Of a stretch of 8,008 nt of DNA, positions 1 to 5,220 are shown piece by piece; within the stretch, counting starts at the first letter, position 1; every line of letters starts with the position of its first letter. A program made the translations under genes and the position numbers. The notes under the pieces were generated by a model. It saw only the letters and a list, made by a program, of their open reading frames with translations. It searched no databases and was not told the DNA's origin. Origin of the DNA: Clostridiales bacterium (GTDB lineage: Bacteria > Bacillota > Clostridia > Tissierellales > Dethiosulfatibacteraceae); contig DPPH01000282.1 of the NCBI GenBank assembly GCA_003539375.1, positions 6,608 to 14,615 on the forward strand. The letters run 5' to 3'.

Positions 1-414
1 AACTATATCTACCGCCCCACTTCTGACTAAAGCTTCTGCTATTTCTAATGCCTGTTCTCCTGTATCTGGTTGAGATAATATCAAGTCATCTATTTTAACA
101 CCTAACTTTTTAGCATATCCAGGATCTAATGCATGTTCAGCATCTATAAAAGCAGCAATTCCGCCGTTTGCTTGAGCTTCTGCAATTGCATGAAGAGCTA
201 CTGTTGTTTTACCTGAAGATTCCGGTCCATATATTTCAATTACTCTTCCTCTAGGTAATCCCCCTACGCCTAATGCTATATCTAGAGTCAATGCTCCAGT
301 TGAAATAGTTTCAATATCAAGCTTAGTGTTTTCTCCTAATTTCATTATGGAACCTTTTCCGTACTGTCTTTCAATTTGGCTTATCGCCATATCCAATGCT
401 TTTTCTTTTTCCAT
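1..414 (-). CDS. recA: RecA recombinase, N-terminal 138 residues (3' end cut by window edge)
   Basis: RecA forms an ATP-dependent filament on single-stranded DNA, drives strand exchange in homologous recombination, and triggers LexA self-cleavage in the SOS response. The frame is open from an ATG at 414-412 to the window edge and encodes 138 residues of a protein usually near 340-350. The start MEKEKALDMAISQIERQYGK is typical of the RecA N-terminal helix. It is followed by KGSIMKLG (about residues 20-27), the Walker A loop GPESSGKT (63-70, nucleotide-binding Lys69) and FIDAEHALDP (89-98), where Glu93 matches the catalytic glutamate. An AAAGGTGG ribosome-binding site at 421-428 lies 6 nt before the ATG. 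Position and promoter suggest an SOS-inducible gene that may also receive read-through from pgsA, since no terminator is visible between them. The family assignment is certain; only the C-terminal portion is unseen. Confidence 0.99.
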   Translation of the reverse strand, partial: MEKEKALDMAISQIERQYGKGSIMKLGENTKLDIETISTGALTLDIALGVGGLPRGRVIEIYGPESSGKTTVALHAIAEAQANGGIAAFIDAEHALDPGYAKKLGVKIDDLILSQPDTGEQALEIAEALVRSGAVDIV

Positions 415-433
415 AGTAACCACCTTTCATAAT

Positions 434-447
434 AGAACATTCGTTCT
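434..447 (-). promoter_or_regulatory. LexA (DinR) box 2, at the recA transcription start
   Basis: The minus-strand sequence AGAACGAATGTTCT has perfect AGAAC/GTTCT arms around four bases, matching the Gram-positive SOS operator core GAAC-N4-GTTC in all eight positions. It lies directly downstream of the -10 hexamer and over the predicted transcription start. It is the stronger of the two boxes. Confidence 0.88.
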
Positions 448-451
448 TTTA

Positions 452-480
452 AGTATAGAACAAATATTCTTTTTTGTCAA
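452..480 (-). promoter_or_regulatory. recA sigma-A promoter (-35 TTGACA, -10 TATACT)
   Basis: Read on the minus strand, TTGACA (480-475) is followed by exactly 17 bp and then TATACT (457-452). This is a consensus -35, optimal spacing and a -10 with one mismatch to TATAAT. The predicted transcription start is near 445-446, giving a leader of about 30 nt to the recA ATG. The -35 hexamer includes the TGA stop codon of pgsA (479-477). Promoter use is inferred from sequence only. Confidence 0.9.
457..470 (-). promoter_or_regulatory. LexA (DinR) box 1, inside the recA promoter spacer
   Basis: The minus-strand sequence AGAATATTTGTTCT is an imperfect palindrome with outer arms AGAA/TTCT. It differs from the Gram-positive GAAC-N4-GTTC core by one base (GAAT in the left arm). 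It fills most of the spacer between -35 and -10, so LexA bound here should occlude RNA polymerase. Its centre is 23 bp (about two helical turns) from box 2. Confidence 0.8.
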
Positions 481-1016
481 TTTTTTATAATTATTTTTTT
501 ATTGTCCCACATATACCTATATCCAGAATAAACTGTAGCTGCTGTAGTAAGACCCCATAATACATAATATAATATCATATTATACTCTAATATTTGAGAA
601 TATATGAATAAAGTGTATATTATAGTAACCATTTGTATTATAGTTTTTATCTTTCCATATATATTCGCTGCTAGAACTATTCCCTCTTTTGCTGCTATTG
701 TTCTAAATCCTGTTATCATAAGTTCTCTACCTATTACTATTATAACAACCCATGGGCTTAGTATATTAACATATGTAAAAGAAACTAGTGCTGATATAAC
801 TAAAAGTTTATCAGCTAAAGGATCCAGAAACTTGCCTAAATTAGTAATTTGGTTGTAATGTCTTGCTATATAACCATCTAGAGTATCAGTAAGAGATGCA
901 ATAATAAATACAACCAATGATATTTTATTAAACCCGACCTTACTTGATAAAACCAAGAACATAAATATAGGTATCAAAAAAATCCTTAAAAAAGTTAATT
1001 TATTCGCTGTATTCAT
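477..1016 (-). CDS. pgsA: CDP-diacylglycerol--glycerol-3-phosphate 3-phosphatidyltransferase (phosphatidylglycerophosphate synthase)
   Basis: This integral membrane enzyme joins CDP-diacylglycerol and sn-glycerol 3-phosphate to give phosphatidylglycerophosphate and CMP, the committed step to phosphatidylglycerol and cardiolipin. The 179-residue length is normal for PgsA. The full CDP-alcohol phosphatidyltransferase signature is present: D44-x2-D47-G48-x2-A51-R52-x8-G61-x3-D65-x3-D69, including all four metal-binding aspartates. Hydrophobic helices lie at about 8-25, 30-42, 70-97, 122-140 and 146-166. The opening MNTANKLTFLRIFLIPIF is the usual PgsA start (NxxNxLTxxRI-like), supporting PgsA over other family members. 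The ATG (1016-1014) lies inside the end of rimO, with AGGAG at 1030-1026 as its RBS, so the two are probably translationally coupled. The TGA stop sits within the recA -35 element. Sibling enzymes such as phosphatidylserine synthase are less likely. Confidence 0.95.
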   Translation of the reverse strand: MNTANKLTFLRIFLIPIFMFLVLSSKVGFNKISLVVFIIASLTDTLDGYIARHYNQITNLGKFLDPLADKLLVISALVSFTYVNILSPWVVIIVIGRELMITGFRTIAAKEGIVLAANIYGKIKTIIQMVTIIYTLFIYSQILEYNMILYYVLWGLTTAATVYSGYRYMWDNKKIIIKN

Positions 1017-2325
1017 TCTCTACAACTCCTATCAAATCATATTCCATAGAATCGGTAATAATTACATCATAAAAATTACCTACTTCTAAATCTTTCTTAC
1101 TTGAAACATACACAACACCATCAATTTCAGGAGAATCCATGTATGTCCTACCTATATATGTTTCTTCATCAACTACTTCATCTATTATAACTTTAAATTT
1201 ACTTCCTTCTAAACTACCACAAAATTCTATAGAATTTGATTTTTGTATTTCTAATATTATATCTTTTCTTTTATTTTTAACTTCTTTATCCAGCTGTCCA
1301 TCTAGATTATATGCTGGTGTATTTTCTTCTCTAGAATATGGGAATACTCCAACTCTTTCGAGTTTAAAAGTTTCTACAAAATTTTTAAGTTGAAGGAAAT
1401 CTTCTTCTGTTTCTCCGGGAAAGCCTACTATAAAAGTTGTTCTTATAACAGGATTTTTTATTTCCTTTCTGATTTTCTTTATTAAACCTTCGATACTTTT
1501 TTTATCAGTCTTTCTATTCATTCTTTTTAAAACTTTATTACTTATGTGCTGTAAAGGTATGTCAAAATAATTAAGAACTTTCTCGTTATTTTTAATTTCT
1601 TTTATTAATTCGTCGTATATGCCTTCTGGATACATATAGTGAATTCTTATCCATTCCAGACCCTCGATTTTACTTAATTTTTCTAAAAGCACATGTAATT
1701 TTTTTTCTCCATATATATCTGTACCGTATAAACTGGTGTCTTGGGCAATTAATATAAGCTCTTTTACTCCATTTTTAGCCATATCCTTTGCTTCTTCAAC
1801 TAGACTTTCCATAGTTCGACTTCTGTAGTTTCCTTTTATTTTAGGGATAATGCAGTAGGTACAGTTATTATCACATCCCTCAGAAATTTTCATATACCCA
1901 TAGTGCCCTGTTTCTATGTAGTCTCTTTTTTCATCTATAGCCTTATCTATATATGGTGATGTTACATGACTTTTTGTTAATGAAAAAATGTGTTTATCAA
2001 TATCCTTAAAACTTGTAGTCCCCAAAAATAGGTCAATCTCAGGTATTTCATTTTCCAGTTCTTTTTCATATCTTTGAGATAAACATCCAGTCAAAATAAT
2101 ATATTTCACATAACCTTGTTTTTTTAAATTTACTACATCAAAAATTGTATCTATTGATTCTTCTTTTGCATCTTCTATAAAGGTACATGAATTTATAATA
2201 ACTACTTCTGCATCGTACATATTATCGGTATACATTAAGTTTTTAGTTTTTAATTTGTTGCTAATAAACTCTGAATCTACAATATTCTTTGAACATCCTA
2301 AAGTTACTATATGGAATTTTTTCAT
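1000..2325 (-). CDS. rimO: Ribosomal protein S12 methylthiotransferase RimO
   Basis: RimO is a radical-SAM enzyme that adds a methylthio group to the beta-carbon of a conserved aspartate in ribosomal protein S12. It uses two [4Fe-4S] clusters. The N-terminal UPF0004 domain carries the cluster cysteines C11 (in TLGCSKN), C47 (NSCTF) and C81 (TGCLSQR). The radical-SAM motif C151-x3-C155-x2-C158 follows, in EGCDNNCTYCIIP. Further family blocks are FDIPLQHIS (254-262), FIVGFPGETEEDF (298-310) and YSREENTPA (330-338), and a C-terminal TRAM domain spans about 372-438. TLGCSKN, the YSREENTPA block and the DSPEIDG stretch (397-403) favour RimO over the tRNA enzymes MiaB and MtaB. The 441-residue length is typical. 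The ATG is preceded by AGGGGG, which overlaps the TAG stop of ftsK 8 bp upstream. The last 17 bp overlap pgsA. Confidence 0.97.
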   Translation of the reverse strand: MKKFHIVTLGCSKNIVDSEFISNKLKTKNLMYTDNMYDAEVVIINSCTFIEDAKEESIDTIFDVVNLKKQGYVKYIILTGCLSQRYEKELENEIPEIDLFLGTTSFKDIDKHIFSLTKSHVTSPYIDKAIDEKRDYIETGHYGYMKISEGCDNNCTYCIIPKIKGNYRSRTMESLVEEAKDMAKNGVKELILIAQDTSLYGTDIYGEKKLHVLLEKLSKIEGLEWIRIHYMYPEGIYDELIKEIKNNEKVLNYFDIPLQHISNKVLKRMNRKTDKKSIEGLIKKIRKEIKNPVIRTTFIVGFPGETEEDFLQLKNFVETFKLERVGVFPYSREENTPAYNLDGQLDKEVKNKRKDIILEIQKSNSIEFCGSLEGSKFKVIIDEVVDEETYIGRTYMDSPEIDGVVYVSSKKDLEVGNFYDVIITDSMEYDLIGVVENEYSE

Positions 2326-2333
2326 TAGTCCCC

Positions 2334-4640
2334 CTATTTATTATATATTTCTAAATTTTTAATTTCTTCTTCATTCATTATTATATTTCTTGCCTTGCTT
2401 CCAACGTGTCCTTCTACTATTCCTAAATCTTCTAATTGATCTATTATTCTAGCTGCTCTGGCATATCCAACACTTAATTTACGTTGCATTAATGATACAG
2501 AAGCTTGTCCTTCACTTAATATAACTTCTACAGCCTCTTTTATGTAATCATCGTATTTTTCGCTAATGGGTTCTTTTTCTAGGTCAATTTCTACTAGACT
2601 ATCTTCTTCTTTTTCTTTTCTCACGCTGTTGGTTTCTTTTAAAAAATCTATTACTTTTTTTACATCATCATCACTTACAAAAGAACCTTGAATTCTTATA
2701 AATTTAGAATAACCTACTGGTGAATAAAGCATATCACCTTTACCTAATAATTTCTCGGCGCCACTAGTATCTAAAATGGTTCTTGAATCAACGTATGAAG
2801 ATACTGAAAAAGCTATTCTAGTTGGTATATTTGCTTTTATTGTACCTGTAATAACATCTACCGATGGTCTCTGAGTAGCTATAACCAAATGTATGCCAGC
2901 AGCTCTTGCTAACTGTGCTAGTCTCGTTATACTATCCTCAACTTCTTTTGGTGATGCTGCCATTAAATCAGCTAATTCATCTATGACTATTAGAATCTTT
3001 GGAAGTTTGTCATCTTTTTCTTTATTGTTGTAAGAATCAATATCTCTTACATTTTTTTTGGCAAATAAATCATACCTGTTGCTCATTTCCTGAACAGCCC
3101 AATTTAAGGCCTGTGCTGCTTTATTTACATCAGTAACAACAGGAACAAGCAAGTGAGGAATTCCATTGTAGATATTCAATTCAACTACCTTTGGATCTAT
3201 AAGGATCATTTTTAATTCATCAGGAGTTAATTTAAATAGTACACTTAATATTAGTGAGTTTACACAGACACTTTTTCCCGATCCAGTTGCTCCAGCTATT
3301 AATAAATGGGGCATACCGGATATATCGGATATTATATTTTGCCCAGCTATATCTTTACCGATTGCAAAAGGTATATCATAGTAATTGTTTATATATTCAT
3401 CAGATTCTAGAATTTCTTTTAATGTAACATTAGACATATTTTTATTTGGTACCTCAATTCCTATAGCAGCTTTCCCCGGTATAGGGGCTTCAATTCTAAG
3501 GTCAGATTTTGCTAAACTCAATGCAATATCCTTAGATAGATTTGTTATTTTACTTACCTTAACTCCCGGGGCAGGTTGTAACTCATATCTAGTAATACGA
3601 GGTCCACGATTTATTTGGATTAATTTACAATCTATTCCGAAGTTTTTGAGAGTTTCTATTAATATCTCTGCTCCCTCCATTATTTCTCTTTTTTCATCAC
3701 CTTTATTTTCATTGTTTATTTCTGTTAATAAACTTGTAGAAGGAAGTTTGTATTTATCATTTTTTTTGCTTTCCATTTTTATCATAGGTTCGGAAACATC
3801 ATCTTTTGTTTCTTGTTTTTTAATTGCTTTTTTCTCTATTTTTTTTGAATTTTTATCTATAGATAAGTTTAATACATCATTCTTTTTACTTAAATCTTTA
3901 TCTTTAGGCTCATCGTAGCCTTTTATTTGATAATTCTCTTTTTGTTTTTTTCCTAAGGTTTCCGGTTTTTCTTTTTTATTTTTTTTCCTTTGATTTAAGT
4001 TATTTGATTTTTTAGATGATTTAGTAGCTTTTTTAATTCCATTAAACATGCTTAAGATAACTTTATATACAAATACGAAAAATTTCTTAATCATATTAAG
4101 AATGCTTTTTTTAGTAATAGATATTATACTTATTAAAATAACGGTGAAAAGTATTACAATTGTACCCATATAACCAAACAATTTTGTTAATACAAAGGAA
4201 AGCAATCCACCTAAAATACCTCCTCCATATGTATATATAGGATTTGTATTTTCTCCAGTAGTTTCTATTATCTCTCTAAAATCATTAAAGCTTTCTACTA
4301 AATTTAAAGGTAGTAGCGTAATTAATCCCAAATAACTTAAAAATATAAAAATTAAAATTATACTTTTATTTTTTCTATCTTTATTTACCAATCCTAATAT
4401 ATAAAACCCGCCTAGAGCAATCATTATATAAGGTAATGTATCAAAAGCATTTCCAGTCAAATTTATCAAAATATGTTTAACGTAGTTTCCAACTACTCCG
4501 GATTCATATTTTTGACTCAAAAAAAGCATTATACTCACAGCTATAAATATAATTCCAATAATTTCAGATTTAATTTTATCATTTTTACTAATATTTTTTT
4601 TAGTTTTTTTGGTTTTTTTAGTTTTTTTCTTTTTGGCCAA
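2334..4640 (-). CDS. ftsK: FtsK/SpoIIIE-family DNA translocase
   Basis: This is a membrane-anchored, ATP-driven double-stranded DNA pump that clears chromosomes from the closing septum; in spore formers its homologue SpoIIIE moves DNA into the forespore. The 768 residues divide into a very lysine-rich cytoplasmic start (3-24), about four membrane helices (roughly 26-42, 68-85, 93-112 and 138-175, the last perhaps two), and a charged, Lys-rich low-complexity linker (about 203-298). The motor follows, with Walker A GATGSGKS (450-457), Walker B ILIVIDE (549-555) and IATQRPSVDVITG (587-599). A C-terminal winged-helix gamma domain (about 698-755, with QRKLSVGYARAARIIDQLE) reads DNA polarity sequences. 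The start is TTG (4640-4638), the only good choice because TGGAGGG lies 5 nt upstream and no ATG occurs before the first membrane helix. Whether it serves division, sporulation or both cannot be told from sequence. It heads the ftsK-rimO-pgsA group. Confidence 0.96.
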   Translation of the reverse strand: MAKKKKTKKTKKTKKNISKNDKIKSEIIGIIFIAVSIMLFLSQKYESGVVGNYVKHILINLTGNAFDTLPYIMIALGGFYILGLVNKDRKNKSIILIFIFLSYLGLITLLPLNLVESFNDFREIIETTGENTNPIYTYGGGILGGLLSFVLTKLFGYMGTIVILFTVILISIISITKKSILNMIKKFFVFVYKVILSMFNGIKKATKSSKKSNNLNQRKKNKKEKPETLGKKQKENYQIKGYDEPKDKDLSKKNDVLNLSIDKNSKKIEKKAIKKQETKDDVSEPMIKMESKKNDKYKLPSTSLLTEINNENKGDEKREIMEGAEILIETLKNFGIDCKLIQINRGPRITRYELQPAPGVKVSKITNLSKDIALSLAKSDLRIEAPIPGKAAIGIEVPNKNMSNVTLKEILESDEYINNYYDIPFAIGKDIAGQNIISDISGMPHLLIAGATGSGKSVCVNSLILSVLFKLTPDELKMILIDPKVVELNIYNGIPHLLVPVVTDVNKAAQALNWAVQEMSNRYDLFAKKNVRDIDSYNNKEKDDKLPKILIVIDELADLMAASPKEVEDSITRLAQLARAAGIHLVIATQRPSVDVITGTIKANIPTRIAFSVSSYVDSRTILDTSGAEKLLGKGDMLYSPVGYSKFIRIQGSFVSDDDVKKVIDFLKETNSVRKEKEEDSLVEIDLEKEPISEKYDDYIKEAVEVILSEGQASVSLMQRKLSVGYARAARIIDQLEDLGIVEGHVGSKARNIIMNEEEIKNLEIYNK
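4596..4622 (-). repeat. Three tandem 9-bp Thr-Lys-Lys codon repeats at the 5' end of ftsK
   Basis: Residues 7-15 of FtsK are three copies of Thr-Lys-Lys encoded by ACTAAAAAA, ACCAAAAAA and ACTAAAAAA. The copies are nearly identical 9-bp units separated by A7-A8 runs. The repeat follows another Lys run (residues 3-6). Unit gain or loss would keep frame, whereas slippage within an A-run would not. Confidence 0.85.
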
Positions 4641-4645
4641 TGTAA

Positions 4646-4651
4646 CCCTCC
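4646..4651 (-). promoter_or_regulatory. Ribosome-binding site fixing the TTG start of ftsK
   Basis: GGAGGG on the minus strand lies 5 nt before the TTG at 4640-4638. No ATG or GTG with comparable spacing exists nearby in this frame, so this near-perfect Shine-Dalgarno decides the non-ATG start. Confidence 0.85.
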
Positions 4652-4705
4652 AAACATTTTTAATAAAGTATTAAAACCTAATAATTATATTTTAAACACA
4701 GTAGA

Positions 4706-4714
4706 ATTATACCA
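4706..4714 (-). promoter_or_regulatory. Extended -10 promoter for ftsK
   Basis: The minus strand reads TGGTATAAT (4714-4706), a perfect TGnTATAAT extended -10. No good -35 lies at 16-18 bp spacing (the best hexamers there are TTTTAT and GTTTTA), which is common for extended -10 promoters. The start would be near 4699, giving an untranslated leader of about 60 nt before the ftsK TTG. It would drive ftsK, rimO and pgsA independently of the pnp-dut group. Confidence 0.7.
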
Positions 4715-4718
4715 TAAA

Positions 4719-4739
4719 ATTTGTTTCTATAAAACAAAT
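4719..4739. repeat. 21-bp dyad (8-bp arms) overlapping the ftsK promoter -35 region
   Basis: ATTTGTTT (4719-4726) and AAACAAAT (4732-4739) are perfect inverted arms around 5 bases. The dyad sits 5 bp upstream of the TGG of the extended -10, covering the spacer and -35 region. With only one G-C pair per arm it would be a very weak RNA hairpin, so a protein operator is a possible reading. It has no GAAC/GTTC core and so does not look like a LexA box. Confidence 0.5.
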
Positions 4740-4745
4740 CACGGC

Positions 4746-4778
4746 ATAAATAAAACCTATTTGATAATCAAATAGGTT
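4746..4778 (-). terminator. Candidate intrinsic terminator after dut
   Basis: On the minus strand AACCTATTTGA (4778-4768), a 3-nt TTA loop and TCAAATAGGTT (4764-4754) form a perfect 11-bp stem, followed by the T-rich tail TTATTTAT. The stem starts within the dut TAA stop codon (4779-4777). It has only three G-C pairs and an interrupted T run, so termination may be partial. Confidence 0.7.
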
Positions 4779-5211
4779 ATTTAATTCCTGTGTGACCGAA
4801 ACCTCCGGAGCCTCTTTCTGTGTCATTGATTTCTTTTACTTCTATTAATTCAGCTTTTTCAATTTTTTGAAATACTACTTGAGCTATTCTATCTCCTGGA
4901 TTGATAGTAAACTTATCTTTGCTTAAATTTACTAAAATTACTTTTATTCCTCCTCGATAATCACTATCTATGGTTCCTATGCCGTTAACCAAGCTTATAC
5001 CGTGTTTAATGGCTAAACCACTTCTAGCTCTAACCTGAGCTTCGTATCCAATAGGAATTTCCATAAATATACCCGTAGGAACTAACTTTCTTTCTAATGG
5101 TTCTAGCTCTATAGGTTCACTGCTGCTACACCTTAAGTCTATACCTGAAGATCCTTCTGTTTTATATTCAGGCATTTCAAATTTATTTTTTTTTAAAATC
5201 CTTACTTTCAT
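4777..5211 (-). CDS. dut: Deoxyuridine 5'-triphosphate nucleotidohydrolase (trimeric dUTPase)
   Basis: dUTPase hydrolyses dUTP to dUMP and pyrophosphate, which keeps uracil out of DNA and feeds dTMP synthesis. The 144 residues match the usual length of homotrimeric bacterial enzymes, and all five motifs are present: SSGIDLR (21-27), RARSGLA (61-67), NGIGTIDSDYRGG (76-88, catalytic Asp82), PGDRIAQ (105-111) and the C-terminal, uracil-capping RGSGGFG (133-139). The complete motif 5 argues for a fully active enzyme and against dCTP deaminase. The ATG is preceded by AGGAGAG, which overlaps the TAG stop of the peptidase gene 9 bp upstream, so translational coupling is likely. The gene ends at a candidate terminator hairpin and probably closes the pnp-M16-dut group. 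Confidence 0.98.
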   Translation of the reverse strand: MKVRILKKNKFEMPEYKTEGSSGIDLRCSSSEPIELEPLERKLVPTGIFMEIPIGYEAQVRARSGLAIKHGISLVNGIGTIDSDYRGGIKVILVNLSKDKFTINPGDRIAQVVFQKIEKAELIEVKEINDTERGSGGFGHTGIK

Positions 5212-5220
5212 AAATCTCTC

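Noticed and set aside
604..858. Plus-strand open frame of 84 codons opposite pgsA
   Set aside because: It is antisense to the intact CDP-alcohol phosphatidyltransferase frame. Its hydrophobicity mirrors the membrane helices, and there is no independent evidence for it.
1139..1393. Plus-strand open frame of 84 codons opposite rimO
   Set aside because: It is antisense to the rimO C-terminal region, Ser/Leu-rich and without a recognisable motif.
3385..3918. Plus-strand open frame of 177 codons opposite ftsK
   Set aside because: It lies wholly antisense to the conserved FtsK coding sequence, its product is a hydrophobic Ser/Phe/Leu-rich string typical of antisense Lys/Glu codons, and it has no convincing RBS.
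4719..4739. LexA box controlling ftsK (as known for ftsK/dinH in Escherichia coli)
   Set aside because: The dyad lacks the GAAC/GTTC core shown by the two recA boxes in this same window, so SOS control of ftsK is not supported.
4719..4739. Second intrinsic terminator downstream of dut
   Set aside because: The stem has only one G-C pair and sits directly over a strong extended -10 promoter. A stable RNA hairpin is unlikely.
4473..4775. Plus-strand open frame of 100 codons spanning the ftsK start and the dut-ftsK gap
   Set aside because: Its Phe-rich middle is the antisense of the poly-Lys FtsK N-terminus, and the remainder reads across the ftsK promoter and dut hairpin. No domain or RBS supports it.
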